Of a DNA stretch of 64,000 nt, positions 18,889 through 28,379 are shown one piece after another. The notes beneath the pieces are model-generated. The model was not told where the DNA came from. It worked only from the letters and a program-made list of their open reading frames with translations, and made no database searches. This stretch comes from a bacterium (GTDB taxonomy: Bacteria > Krumholzibacteriota > Krumholzibacteriia > LZORAL124-64-63), in the NCBI GenBank assembly GCA_016703265.1, contig JADJCK010000007.1:248001-312000 (forward strand). Direction: 5' to 3'. A program made the translations under genes and the position numbers. Within the stretch, counting starts at the first letter, position 1; the number at the start of each line of letters is the position of its first letter.

Positions 18889-19551
18889 TTGCGCAAGATC
18901 AGGCGGCATTCCGAGGTACCCGAGGCGACCATCCACCGGCTGCCGCGCTACCTGGAGAAGCTCAAGCTGCTCCAGGCGGTGGGCGTCGAGGACGTTTCCA
19001 GCCGCCAGCTGGCCGAGTCGCTGGATATCAAGGCCAGCCAGCTCCGACACGATTTCCACTATTTCGGCGGTTTCAGCCGCCCGGGCCGGCCCTACCAGGT
19101 GGGCAAGCTGGTGCCGGCGCTCGAGAAGATCATCGGTGTGTCCGAGCCGCAGCCCGTGGCGATCGTCGGCGCCGGCCATCTCGGCCAGGCGCTGGCCAAC
19201 TACGGCAATCTCGATGTGCAGGGCTTTCCCGTGCGCGGCGTCTTTGACGCCAACCCGCGCCTGGCCGGCCTGGAGATCCGCGGGCAGCCCGTGCGCGACA
19301 TGGAGGAGCTGGAGGCGGTCATCGCCCGCGAGGGCATCCGCATCGCCATCCTGACCGTGCCGGCGCAGCACGCGCAGACGGTGACCGACCGGCTGGTCAA
19401 GGCCGGCATCGTCGGCATCGTCAATTTCGCGCCGACCGACCTGAAGGTGCCGAAGACCGTGGCCGTGCGCAACGAGCGGCTGGCCGTGGGCATCATGGCG
19501 CTCAGCTTCAAGGTGAAGTGCATCCTCGAGGGTGATTGCGGCACCGAGTAG
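18889..19551 (+). CDS. rex: Redox-sensing transcriptional repressor Rex
   Basis: 220-aa NADH/NAD+-responsive repressor. The N-terminal winged helix (1-75) has IHRLPRYLEKL, then SSRQLAESLDIKASQLRHDF. A Rossmann domain with G-A-G-H-L-G (about 91-96) binds NAD(H), and a C-terminal domain-swap helix follows. An upstream in-frame TTG at 18835 is possible, but GGAGG at 18878-18882 sits 6 bases before the TTG at 18889, which gives the normal family N-terminus. It is divergent from gatE and followed by a strong terminator. Rex commonly governs fermentation and respiration genes; its targets here are not evident. Confidence 0.93.
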   Translation: MRKIRRHSEVPEATIHRLPRYLEKLKLLQAVGVEDVSSRQLAESLDIKASQLRHDFHYFGGFSRPGRPYQVGKLVPALEKIIGVSEPQPVAIVGAGHLGQALANYGNLDVQGFPVRGVFDANPRLAGLEIRGQPVRDMEELEAVIAREGIRIAILTVPAQHAQTVTDRLVKAGIVGIVNFAPTDLKVPKTVAVRNERLAVGIMALSFKVKCILEGDCGTE

Positions 19552-19575
19552 GCGCGCACCTTGCGCCGTTACGAT

Positions 19576-19607
19576 AAGGGCCGGGCTCCGCGGGGAGCCC
19601 GGCCCTT
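19576..19607. terminator. Bidirectional hairpin terminator
   Basis: A perfect 14-bp stem (19576-19589 with 19594-19607) and a 4-base loop, flanked by short A and T runs, sits between the convergent rex and DUF5916 genes and can terminate both. Confidence 0.85.
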
Positions 19608-19629
19608 TGACGTTACGGTGGTGACCGCG

Positions 19630-21984
19630 TCAGATCTGCCAGAGGTACTGCAGCTTCAGGAAATAGGTGCGCGACGACAGGCGCCACTCGTCCTGGAGGT
19701 CGGGCGCGGCCCCGGTGAATTCGCTGTAGCTGCGCGTGGAGCCCACGTAGAAGATCGAGAACGGGTTCAGGCGGAACGTGACCAGCGGGTCGGCGTCCCA
19801 GCTGCGCCGGAAGTCGTCGTACTGCACAACCAGGCGCACCGACCACTCGCGCGAAAGCTGCAGGTTCAGCCGGGTGCGGGAGATGTAGCCCTCGAACAGG
19901 CGCTCGCCGGTGCCGAGGTTGTCGCTGCGGACGTCGTCGTAGTTCTGCTCCACCAGCAGCCGGTGCCAGGGCTTCAGGTTGAACCAGAAGCTGCGGTTCA
20001 GCTGCCTGCCCATCACCTCGTCGAAGCGGGCGATGCGGTGGCCGTACGAGACCTCGCCGCCCCCGACCAGGCGCTCGGACGGACGCACCTGGAAGCCAGC
20101 CTCGCGGCTCGTGATGCCGTCGAACTGCAGGTCGTGGAAGATCTCGTTGCTCTGCATCGCCTCGACCCAGAACTGGGCCTGTGCCAGCCGCAGCCAGGTC
20201 CGCAGCGAAGCCATGAGCCATTCATCCTTGCGCACGTCCTCGAAGTCCCAGATCCGGCCCACCGACAGTGACGGCTGCATCCGCTCGAACAGGCCGTCCT
20301 CGTAGTAGAAGGTGTAGCCGGTCCAGCCGTTGAAGGTGCGCTGGTCGTTGCGCGGCTCGAAGCCCGATTCGGCGCGGAAGGTGGGGCTGCGCTGCCAGTA
20401 GTCGGCGTCGAAGTTCCAGTTGCGGGCCGCGCGCTCGACGCTGGCGTAGAGGCCGTGGCCGGTGAAGAACTCGCCGTCGAAGGCCGCCGTGCGCCGGCCG
20501 CGGTCGAACGTCACGCCGTCGAGGTCGGCGGTGAGCGCGGGATCGTCAGGCTCGGACGTTGTGCTGAGCAGCGCCTGCGCCTCGAGGCGGTAGTGGTCCG
20601 AGAGGTTCAGCCGCGTGTCGAACCCCTGCACGGCGCCGTAGCCGCCACCTTCGTGCCAGCGTGCGGTGGAGATGAAGCCCACGTGCGACTGGCTCCCCAT
20701 GGTGTGCCGCACGCGCGACAGGAACGACCAGCTGCGCCCGCCCTGGAACAGGGCGCTGCCCTCGCTGAAGGGCAGCAGGAACGGCGTCGCGTCGTCCTGG
20801 GCCAGGAGCGCCGCGAAGTTGGTGCGACCAGGCCGACCGGTCAGCTTGGCTGCGAAGAAGGGCCGGTTCAGCGAACGCGTGTAGACGGCGTCGAAGTTCG
20901 TGTTCCAGAGGTCGCTGCCCTCCTGGAAGAACGGCCGCTTCTCCGGGTACGAGAGCGCAAAGGTCGAATTGACGTCGATCTGCGTGGCATCGCTCTCGAC
21001 CTGCGAGAAGTCGGGGTTCAACGTTGCCTCGGCCGTCACCGTCGGGGTGATGCCGTAGGCAACGCCCAGCGACGGTTCACCCAGCACCTTGCCGTTGTCC
21101 CACGGCCCGGCTTCCCCGCCGTCGCCGGCGCCGCGTCCGCCCTGCTGCGTGGCCACCATCGCCGGCAGCACGCTCAGGCCGGTGCCGGGCCGCACGCCGT
21201 TGATACCCGTGACGGTTCCCCACTGGCAGGGCCAGCAATCATTGTTGCGGTCGTGGATGCCCCAGGAGTACTGGCCGCGCACCTGCCGGTGGTCGTTGCG
21301 CCAGAACTCGACGCGCCACACCTGCTGCTCGCGGTCGGGGAAGCGCAGGCTGGTCCAGGGAATGGCCATCTCCACCTGCCAGCCGTCGTCGGTGATGCGG
21401 CCCGAGGAGTGGAACACGATGTCGTAGGTCATGTCCTCGCCGTAGCCGGCGGACCACAGCAGGTCGCCCTGCACGCCGTGGGCGTTGCTTGCCAGCTCGA
21501 AGGCCCAGGCCTGGTCGCCGAAGGTGTCGAGGCCGAGGATGACGTAGTCGTCGTTCCAGATGCGGTCGCGTTCGCTGAACGAGGCGCGCACCGCGGACGG
21601 GTCGTCGTAGCAGATGAACGCCGCGTAGAGGTAGTCGTCGTCGTAGGTGAGCATCGCCTCGGTCGGGTTTGGCGGCTGCACCTGGTCTCCGGGTGCGTGC
21701 TCGACGAAGTGGCCGGCGCGCGGCAGTCCCTGCCAGCCGGGATCGTCGAGCAGCCCGTCGACCGCGATCGGGCCGGCGGCGCGACGGGTCTCCAGCTGCG
21801 GGTGCCGTACGGGTTGCCAGGGACCGGCCGGCGGGGCGGCCACGGAGGCGGCAGCGGACAGGACCAGGCAGAACGCGGCGTCGGCGGCCCCGGCCGCACC
21901 GAGGCGGCGGGACCGGGCGGGGGCGGGGTGCATGGGCACGCGAGGGGCTCCCGGTTCGGATGGGGTGGGGGCAACCTGTTTCAT
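19630..21984 (-). CDS. DUF5916 family outer-membrane protein with CBM9-like domain
   Basis: 784-aa exported protein. After a signal-like segment (to about residue 50) comes a CBM9-like beta-sandwich (about 70-230: IAVDGLLDDPGWQGL, LTYDDDYLYAAFICYD). A long DUF5916 region follows, containing YPEKRPFFQEG and many alternating beta strands, and the protein ends in an aromatic residue pattern (LQYLWQI), as outer-membrane barrels do. Such proteins are common in FCB bacteria; the function is not known, with ligand uptake or surface binding suspected. The start is uncertain: ATG 21984 is used, and ATG 21933 would also keep the signal peptide. No strong ribosome site precedes either. Confidence 0.82.
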   Translation of the reverse strand: MKQVAPTPSEPGAPRVPMHPAPARSRRLGAAGAADAAFCLVLSAAASVAAPPAGPWQPVRHPQLETRRAAGPIAVDGLLDDPGWQGLPRAGHFVEHAPGDQVQPPNPTEAMLTYDDDYLYAAFICYDDPSAVRASFSERDRIWNDDYVILGLDTFGDQAWAFELASNAHGVQGDLLWSAGYGEDMTYDIVFHSSGRITDDGWQVEMAIPWTSLRFPDREQQVWRVEFWRNDHRQVRGQYSWGIHDRNNDCWPCQWGTVTGINGVRPGTGLSVLPAMVATQQGGRGAGDGGEAGPWDNGKVLGEPSLGVAYGITPTVTAEATLNPDFSQVESDATQIDVNSTFALSYPEKRPFFQEGSDLWNTNFDAVYTRSLNRPFFAAKLTGRPGRTNFAALLAQDDATPFLLPFSEGSALFQGGRSWSFLSRVRHTMGSQSHVGFISTARWHEGGGYGAVQGFDTRLNLSDHYRLEAQALLSTTSEPDDPALTADLDGVTFDRGRRTAAFDGEFFTGHGLYASVERAARNWNFDADYWQRSPTFRAESGFEPRNDQRTFNGWTGYTFYYEDGLFERMQPSLSVGRIWDFEDVRKDEWLMASLRTWLRLAQAQFWVEAMQSNEIFHDLQFDGITSREAGFQVRPSERLVGGGEVSYGHRIARFDEVMGRQLNRSFWFNLKPWHRLLVEQNYDDVRSDNLGTGERLFEGYISRTRLNLQLSREWSVRLVVQYDDFRRSWDADPLVTFRLNPFSIFYVGSTRSYSEFTGAAPDLQDEWRLSSRTYFLKLQYLWQI

Positions 21985-22167
21985 ACGGGCGGGCACGGGT
22001 GCGGGTTGCGTTGGCGCCCGCGGCGTCCGGCCCATCCGGTCAGGATGCCCGCGATCGCGGGCACGAACAAGGACGAATCAACGTGGCCAGGATGCGCCCG
22101 GGAAGCGTAGAATCCCCCGCCGGCCGGCCGGTACACAGCGCAATCGAATCGTGACCCGGAGGATCCC

Positions 22168-23862
22168 ATGCCCGCCACCGCACGCCGCCTGTTGAACGAG
22201 CTCGAATCCATCCGCCTCGAGTTCGGGCCGGAAGCCGCCAGGCGACGTCTGCAACTGTTGCGGGCGGTGGGGCGGACCCGGTGCCTGAGTGCGGCCGATG
22301 TCCTGCGCCTGCACGAAGTCCTCTGTTTCTCCCGCGCCTACCCGGACAACGAGGCCGTCCTCGCGGCAGTCGAACGGCTGCTGGCCGGCTTCGCGCGGCG
22401 GCCCGACCTGCAGCAGTACGCGGGGGAGCTCGCCGACTCGGGCGTCGCCGGCACGGCCATCAACTACCGGTTCTACGCGACGATGGCGGGCTGGGCGGCG
22501 GCGCGGTGGCCGGAGCGGCTGCGCATCGACTGGGAGGAATCCGATGCCGCCAAGGTCGAGGGCGTACTGCCGCTGCTGGCGACGTACAGCGAGACGCCGG
22601 CGCTCGACGAACTGGGGCTCGAGGCCGCGGCGTGGCTGGCGCAGCTGAAGGGCCCGCGTGAGGCCGACGGCGCCTTCCTCGTCCGGCGACTGGGCGAACT
22701 GCGGCTGGGTGAACCAGGGCTGGCCGGGTTCGCGCACGAATACCTCTACGAGCAGCTCGATCTGTGGATGGTGCTCGAGGCGGGGCCGGGCGGGCCGTCG
22801 CGCACGGCGGCACACTGGAAGCGGGCGCCGGTCGCGTACCGGACGGCGGCGCCGGACGGGCGACGTCCGGACCTGCAGCGCGAGCTGGAGCGCGCGCCGC
22901 TTTCCGTGGAAAAGGCCTCGCCGGCGGCCGGTCGGCAGCTGGTGGACCTGGCGCGTGAGGCGATGATCACGCGCAGCCGCGACCTCGATGCGTTCGCCTG
23001 GGCCGACGCGCGCGACGTCACCCTGATCGATGACGGCGACGGCCTCATGTTCGTGCTCATCGGCATGGTCCCGGAGCGGCGGCTGATGTTCGAGGCCGTG
23101 TACGGCTACCTGATCCTGCGCAACGGCGTGCCCGTGGGCTACGGCGTGGTCAGTTCGCTGTACGGTTCGATCGAAGTGGCCTTCAACCTCTTCGAGACGT
23201 TCCGCGGGGCCGAGGCGGGGCATCTCTACGCGCGCCTGCTGGCCGGGCTGTTGCGGATGTTCACGGCCGACACCTTCACCGTGTATCCCTACCAGCTGGG
23301 TGGCGACGGCAACGACGAGGGCCTGCGCACCGGCGCTTGGTGGTTCTACCAGAAGCTGGGCTTCCGCTCGCGCGACCGGGCCATCCTCAAGCTGATGCGC
23401 GCCGAACTGGCGCGGATGAAGCGCCGCCCGGGCCATCGTTCACGGCCGGCCGTGCTGCGGCAGCTGGTGGAGGGCAACGTGTACCTCGACCTGGGGGAGC
23501 CGCGCGAGGACATCATCGGCCGCCTGGCGCTCGCCGAGGTGGGACTGAAGGTGAGCACCTACCTGGCGAAGCGGTTCGGATCCGACAGGCACCTGGCCGG
23601 GCCGACCTGCGCGCGCGAGGCTCGGGCCCGCCTGGGCGAGCCGGCACGCGCGCCGCGCGGTGCAGGGGAAAAGCTGGCCTTGGAACGCTGGGCACCGGTG
23701 GTGCTGCTGTTGCCCGGTGTGGAACGCTGGACGCGTGCGGAGAAGAAGGCCCTCGCGGCGGTCATCCGCGCCAAGGGCGGGCGCAGCGAGAGCGAGTTCG
23801 TGGCGCGATTCGATGCACACCGCCGGCTGCGCGCCGCGCTGGTCAGGCTGGCGCGCGGCTGA
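22168..23862 (+). CDS. Uncharacterised protein with GNAT-like core
   Basis: 564-aa protein that I cannot assign to a characterised family. It has no signal peptide or membrane helix and is Arg/Ala/Leu-rich. Residues about 305-400 look like an acetyltransferase (GNAT) fold: a strand pair (YGYLILRNGVPVGYGVVSSLYG), a helix (YARLLAGLLRMF), then VYPYQLGGDGNDEGL and WWFYQKLGFRSRD, the typical closing motif of GNAT proteins. The N-terminal 250 residues are helical and contain no motif I recognise. GGAGG precedes the ATG. It is divergent from the DUF5916 gene and convergent with fabH. The acetyltransferase role is inference from the motif pattern only. Confidence 0.6.
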   Translation: MPATARRLLNELESIRLEFGPEAARRRLQLLRAVGRTRCLSAADVLRLHEVLCFSRAYPDNEAVLAAVERLLAGFARRPDLQQYAGELADSGVAGTAINYRFYATMAGWAAARWPERLRIDWEESDAAKVEGVLPLLATYSETPALDELGLEAAAWLAQLKGPREADGAFLVRRLGELRLGEPGLAGFAHEYLYEQLDLWMVLEAGPGGPSRTAAHWKRAPVAYRTAAPDGRRPDLQRELERAPLSVEKASPAAGRQLVDLAREAMITRSRDLDAFAWADARDVTLIDDGDGLMFVLIGMVPERRLMFEAVYGYLILRNGVPVGYGVVSSLYGSIEVAFNLFETFRGAEAGHLYARLLAGLLRMFTADTFTVYPYQLGGDGNDEGLRTGAWWFYQKLGFRSRDRAILKLMRAELARMKRRPGHRSRPAVLRQLVEGNVYLDLGEPREDIIGRLALAEVGLKVSTYLAKRFGSDRHLAGPTCAREARARLGEPARAPRGAGEKLALERWAPVVLLLPGVERWTRAEKKALAAVIRAKGGRSESEFVARFDAHRRLRAALVRLARG

Positions 23863-23895
23863 CGTCGGCGGCAGGCATGGACAGGTCGGCGGCGA

Positions 23896-24906
23896 CTACC
23901 AGCGGATCAGGTTGGCGCCCCAGGTGAAGCCCGAGCCGAAGGCCACCGTGACGATCAGGTCGCCCCGCTGCACCCGGCCCTCGCGCACGGCTTCGGCCAG
24001 CGCGATGGGGATCGAGGCGGCCGTGGTGTTGCCGTAGCGCTCGATGTTGCTGTAGACGCGCTCGGGGCCCACGCCCAGCCGCGCGGTGACCGCATCGGTG
24101 ATGCGCTGGTTGGCCTGGTGCGGGATGAAGAGCGCCACATCCTCGGGCTTCGCGTTGCCCTTGCGCAGCACTTCGTCGATGGCCTCGGCGAAGCGTCGCG
24201 TCGCGTGCTGGAAGACCAGCTTCCCGTTCATGTACGGATAGTGCCGGCCCGCCGCGATCATTTCGGCGGTGATGCGGCCCGTCTCGGTGGCCAACGGCGC
24301 CTCGGCGAACAGCTCGCGCGCATAGCGGCCCTGGCTGTGCAGCACGCTGGCGACAATGCCGCGATCCTCTTCCGTGGCCTGCACGATCGCCGCGCCGGCG
24401 CCGTCGCCGAACAGCACGGCGATGTCCCGACCGCGGTCGGTCAGGTCCAGCGCGGTGGACTGCACCTCGCCGCCGACAACCAGCACCGTGCGCGCGAGTC
24501 CCGACCGGATGAAGCCGTCGGCGGCCGCGAGGCCGTACACGAAGCCGGTGCACTGGTTGCGGATATCCATGGCGCCGGCCGTACCCAGTTCGAGCAGGTG
24601 CTCGAGGAAGACGCCGTTGCCCGGGAAGAACACGTCGGGGTTCAGCGTGGCGTAGATGACCTGGTCGATGGCGCGGTTCTCGATGCCGGCCGCCGCGATG
24701 GCCTCGCGCGCGGCGCGGGCGCCCATCTCGGCCCCCGTGATCAGGGTGCGGCCCTGGTCATCACACTCGAGCCAGCGGCGTTCGCGAATGCCGCTGCGCT
24801 CGGTGATCCAGGCGTCCGAGGTATCGATGCGGGCAGCAAGGTCGTCGTTCGTCACGACCCTCTCGGGCACCCAGCGGCCGGTGCCGATGATGGCGGCGCG
24901 CGTCAC
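23896..24906 (-). CDS. fabH: 3-oxoacyl-ACP synthase III
   Basis: 336-aa condensing enzyme that starts fatty-acid synthesis from acyl-CoA and malonyl-ACP. The full triad is present in the chosen frame: Cys119 (NQCTGFVYGL), His263 (IPHQANQRI) and Asn293 (YGNTTAASIP). The N-terminal IGTGRWVPERVVTN and the final FGSGFTWGANLIRW are typical. The GTG start at 24906 lies 4 bases after the stop of the SPOR gene, with an AGG site upstream; a longer frame to 24975 would begin inside that gene. It stands apart from other fab genes in this window. Confidence 0.93.
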   Translation of the reverse strand: MTRAAIIGTGRWVPERVVTNDDLAARIDTSDAWITERSGIRERRWLECDDQGRTLITGAEMGARAAREAIAAAGIENRAIDQVIYATLNPDVFFPGNGVFLEHLLELGTAGAMDIRNQCTGFVYGLAAADGFIRSGLARTVLVVGGEVQSTALDLTDRGRDIAVLFGDGAGAAIVQATEEDRGIVASVLHSQGRYARELFAEAPLATETGRITAEMIAAGRHYPYMNGKLVFQHATRRFAEAIDEVLRKGNAKPEDVALFIPHQANQRITDAVTARLGVGPERVYSNIERYGNTTAASIPIALAEAVREGRVQRGDLIVTVAFGSGFTWGANLIRW

Positions 24907-24910
24907 CGGG

Positions 24911-25657
24911 TTACCTGTGGGCCGGGATCGCACCCGGCAGGCGGCCGCTGTTCTGGTCGATGAACTTCTGCGCATCCTCGCGCGTCGCGAAATAGCCGAC
25001 CTGCACGCGGTAGACCAGGCCGCCTCCGGCCGTGTTGCCCACCCGCACGGCGGCTTCCCAGCCGAACTTCTTCAGGCGGTCCGCTTCCTTCTGCGCGTTC
25101 TCGGTGTCGCCGAACGAGCCGACCTGCACCAGGTAGGGCCCCTGCGGTTGCGGGGCCAGGCGCGGCGGCGGCGGGGTGGCGCGCACGGGCTCGGGGTCGG
25201 TCAGTTCCTGCACAGGTTGCGCGGGCGGCTCGGCAGGCGTCGTTTCGGGCGTCGTCGCGGGCACGGCCTGGCCGGTCGTGGCCGGCGGGGCCTGCGTATC
25301 GACGGTCCCGGTCTCGACCAGCGGTCGGTCCAGCGTGATCTCGACGGGGGCGTTGTCGGCATGCCCGAGATCGGCGCCCGCGACGGGCGCCTCGGGAGTC
25401 AGCTGCAGGCCCTGGGCGGCGATCTCGACATCACCCGAGGTCGGCTCGCCGGTTTCCGGGGCGGTGACCACCGTGCGGTTCTCGCCGAGGCCCGTGGGCG
25501 TCGAGCCCCCGCCGCCGGAGCGGAACAGCGCCACGGCGCCGGCCACGCAGACGAGGATGGCCAGCCACATGATGCGCGGCATGCCGCCCTTGCCCGGCTT
25601 GCCGGCTCGGCGGCGGCGGCGGACGGTCGGTTTCTTATCGGCGGATTCGGTCGTCAT
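24911..25657 (-). CDS. SPOR-domain membrane protein
   Basis: 248-aa single-pass inner-membrane protein: a basic cytoplasmic head (VRRRRRAGKPGKGG, about 11-25), one helix (about 29-45), a Pro/Thr/Ala-rich periplasmic linker (50-165) and a C-terminal SPOR domain (about 170-245: PYLVQVGSFGDTENAQKEAD ... YRVQVGYFATREDAQKFI). SPOR domains bind denuded peptidoglycan at septa, so a cell-division or wall role is likely. AAGGA-type site before the ATG at 25657. It is the first gene of a two-gene unit with fabH. Confidence 0.85.
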   Translation of the reverse strand: MTTESADKKPTVRRRRRAGKPGKGGMPRIMWLAILVCVAGAVALFRSGGGGSTPTGLGENRTVVTAPETGEPTSGDVEIAAQGLQLTPEAPVAGADLGHADNAPVEITLDRPLVETGTVDTQAPPATTGQAVPATTPETTPAEPPAQPVQELTDPEPVRATPPPPRLAPQPQGPYLVQVGSFGDTENAQKEADRLKKFGWEAAVRVGNTAGGGLVYRVQVGYFATREDAQKFIDQNSGRLPGAIPAHR

Positions 25658-25899
25658 GCCACCAACATCCTTATTCGGGGCGTGCCGGTCACTCTCCGGC
25701 TGCAGTTCCCTGGCTGCCGTTCCCTGGCTGCCGGGCCGCGGCGGGCGCGGCAGGGGCATCCTAGACCCGCGTGCCCGGCAGGGCAACCCCAACCATGCCA
25801 GCAAGTGCCGGACCAGCGCCCACCCGGCAGCCTTGCCTGCGCCGGTGCAGGGCGGTATCCTCCCCGGGAACGGATCATCGGGCAGCCGAAGGCGGACAC

Positions 25900-26625
25900 A
25901 TGACGATACCGGGCAGAGCGCAACGCCCCGTCGGGGCTTTCATTTTCGACCTGGACGGCACGCTGGTCGACTCGCGGACCGATATCGCCGCGGCGGCCAA
26001 TGTCGCCCGTGCCTCGCTGGGGCTGGCGCCGTTGCCGGAACCGGTGCTGCGGGCCTACGTGGGCGACGGCGTGCTCCTGCTGCTGCGGCGCACGCTGGGC
26101 CACGACCTGGCCGCGGGCGGGCTGCTCGACGCGGACGACCCGCGCCTGCCGGCCGCGCACGCGGCCTATCTCGACCACTACGGGCGCCACCTGCTGGACC
26201 ACACCCAGCCCTATGAAGGCGTCCCGGAACTTCTCGCCGCCCTGCCCGACGTGCCGATGATGGTGGCCACCAACAAGCCCGGCGGCTTCAGTGTCACTAT
26301 CCTGGAAGGGCTGGGCCTCGCAGGCCGTTTCCGTCGCGTCGTCGGCGGCGACCAGGCGCCGGTCCGCAAGCCGGATCCCGCGCACCTGCGGGCCTGCCTC
26401 GAAGGACTGACGGTGGCGCCGGCCGAGGTCGTCGTGGTCGGGGACAGCCCCAACGATATCCTGGCCGCCCGCGCCCTCGGCGCCGTCGCGGTGGGCTGCA
26501 CGTGGGGCCTGGTGCCGGCGGTGGAACTGCTGGCCCTGCGCCCCGACCACCTGATCGAGACGCCGCTCGCGCTGGCGGCGCTGTACCCGCCGTGCCCGGG
26601 CGGCCAGCACAGGGAGACACCATGA
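25900..26625 (+). CDS. gph: HAD-family phosphoglycolate phosphatase-like hydrolase
   Basis: 241-aa HAD phosphatase. Motif I is FIFDLDGTLVDS (nucleophile and acid/base Asp), motif II lies in MVATNKP, motif III Lys in RKPDP, motif IV in VVGDSPNDILAAR. The cap domain is about 25-95. Best match by pattern is phosphoglycolate phosphatase, which recycles 2-phosphoglycolate, but related phosphatases cannot be excluded. An upstream in-frame ATG at 25771 lacks support; the start at 25900 gives the normal N-terminus. The stop overlaps the next start (ATGA). Confidence 0.85.
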   Translation: MTIPGRAQRPVGAFIFDLDGTLVDSRTDIAAAANVARASLGLAPLPEPVLRAYVGDGVLLLLRRTLGHDLAAGGLLDADDPRLPAAHAAYLDHYGRHLLDHTQPYEGVPELLAALPDVPMMVATNKPGGFSVTILEGLGLAGRFRRVVGGDQAPVRKPDPAHLRACLEGLTVAPAEVVVVGDSPNDILAARALGAVAVGCTWGLVPAVELLALRPDHLIETPLALAALYPPCPGGQHRETP

Positions 26626-28379
26626 CCGCGCGCGTGCCGCCGCTGCACCCCTGGACCCTGGACCGGCTCCTGTCTCGCATCGCCCACGAGTGGGAGCAGG
26701 ACAAGTCGATCTTCAGCCTGGCCGGCCGGCGCTTCTGGAAGGCCGAACCCGGGCTCGACCTGTCCTGCGACGTGGGCGGTCGCCGCGTCGCCACCCCGGT
26801 CGGTCCGGCGGCCGGGCCGCACACGCAGCTGGCCGAGAACCTGGCCCTTGGCTGGCTGGCCGGCGCGCGCACCTTCGAACTGAAGACGGTGCAGATCCTC
26901 GACGAGCTCGACATCCCGCGCCCGTGCATCGACATGGAGCACGAGGGCTACAACGTCGAATGGAGCCAGGAGCTGACGCTCGAGCAGTCGCTCGAGGAAT
27001 ACGTGAAGGGCTGGCTGCTGCTGGCGGTGCTGCGCGAGTGGGAGCCGCTGCGCGATGCGGTGGGCGAGCCGGGCGACCACGCCTTCGAACTGTCGGTCGG
27101 CTACGACCTGGCCGGCATCCGCCACGAACGGGTGGCCGCGCTCATCGACGGGCTCTGCAGTGCGCAGGCACGGCTGGACGCGTTGCGCCCGCTGGTGACC
27201 GGGCCGTTCGCGCACCTGCGCGACGTGCCGGCCGATCCCCGCATCGTGCGTACGGCGACGCTCAGCACGTTCCACGGCTGTCCGCCCGACGAGATCGAGG
27301 GCATCGTCCGGCATCTCATGACGCGCCATGGGCTGGACGTGACGGTGAAGCTGAATCCGACACTGCTGGGCCAGGCAGCCGTGCAGGAGATCCTGCACGA
27401 CCGACTCGGCTACACACAGGTACCGCTCGATGATGCGGCGTTCGCCGGTGACCTGCAGTGGCCCCGCGCGCTGGAGATGATCGACCGGCTGGAGGCGTTC
27501 GGGCGCAGCGAGGGACGCGAGTTCGGGCTGAAGCTCACCAACACGCTGGTGGTGGCCAATCACCGCGGCATCATGGCCGGCGAGAAGATGTACCTGAGCG
27601 GCGCGCCGCTGCACGTGCTGGCCGTGACGCTGCTCGCGCGGCTGGACGCAGCGATGCCCGGCCGCCTACGGCTGGGTGAGCGCGGGACCGGGATTCCCGT
27701 CGCCTTCAGCGCCGGCATCGACAAGGACAACCTGGCCGACACGGTGGGCCTGGGCCTGCTGCCGGTGACGGTGTGCAGCGACCTGCTGCGGCCGGGCGGC
27801 TATGGCCGACTGGCCCAGGGCCTGCGCTCGCTGGCCAAGCGCATGAAAGCCGCGAAGGCCGGCGACCTGGTTGCCTGGCGTGCACACGCAGCCGCGGCGG
27901 CGCGCAAGGCCGGTCATGCCGATGCGGTTGCCCAAGCCTCGGCGATGCTCGCGGAGCCGGCAGGCTTCGCGCGCTACACGCGCGAGGCGGTGCACGAGCC
28001 GCTGCGCGAGGTGGACAAGGACCTGCAGATGTTCGACTGCCTGGCCTGCGGCAACTGCGTGACGGTCTGCCCGAACAACGCGTTCCTGGCGGTGCCGACC
28101 GGGCTGCGGCCGCCGCTCAAGTCCCGCTCGCAGTACCTGGTCCTGGCCGAGTTGTGCAACGAGTGCGGCAACTGCGTCACGTTCTGCCCCGAGCGGGGGG
28201 CGCCGTATCTGGTCAAGCCACGCTTGTACACGGACGAGGCGGTGTGGGCGGCGCGGGGGCGCGATGGGTGGATGGTCGACCGCGGCCCGCTGGGGTCCGG
28301 GAATTTGAGCGAAGATACCGCACTTGTGCTCGGCCTCCTGGCGCACGCCAAGTGGGTACCTAAACGAAGTATCGACTAG
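26622..28379 (+). CDS. Shortened YgfK-like (putative selenate reductase/DPD-like) iron-sulfur protein
   Basis: 585-aa protein whose N-terminal 420 residues track the E. coli YgfK barrel: TPVGPAAGPHTQLAEN (about 58-73), FELKTVQILDELDIPRPCID, TLSTFHGCPPDEIEGI, VKLNPTLLG, VTVCSDLLRPGGYGRL. Unlike YgfK (about 1030 aa) it lacks the GltD-like FAD/NADPH half: the barrel connects through a helical linker to two C-terminal [4Fe-4S] motifs (CLACGNCVTVCP near 470 and CNECGNCVTFCP near 511). It would need an external electron donor or acceptor. The reaction is not established for the family. Coupled to the phosphatase gene by an ATGA overlap after GGGAG. Confidence 0.82.
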   Translation: MTARVPPLHPWTLDRLLSRIAHEWEQDKSIFSLAGRRFWKAEPGLDLSCDVGGRRVATPVGPAAGPHTQLAENLALGWLAGARTFELKTVQILDELDIPRPCIDMEHEGYNVEWSQELTLEQSLEEYVKGWLLLAVLREWEPLRDAVGEPGDHAFELSVGYDLAGIRHERVAALIDGLCSAQARLDALRPLVTGPFAHLRDVPADPRIVRTATLSTFHGCPPDEIEGIVRHLMTRHGLDVTVKLNPTLLGQAAVQEILHDRLGYTQVPLDDAAFAGDLQWPRALEMIDRLEAFGRSEGREFGLKLTNTLVVANHRGIMAGEKMYLSGAPLHVLAVTLLARLDAAMPGRLRLGERGTGIPVAFSAGIDKDNLADTVGLGLLPVTVCSDLLRPGGYGRLAQGLRSLAKRMKAAKAGDLVAWRAHAAAAARKAGHADAVAQASAMLAEPAGFARYTREAVHEPLREVDKDLQMFDCLACGNCVTVCPNNAFLAVPTGLRPPLKSRSQYLVLAELCNECGNCVTFCPERGAPYLVKPRLYTDEAVWAARGRDGWMVDRGPLGSGNLSEDTALVLGLLAHAKWVPKRSID

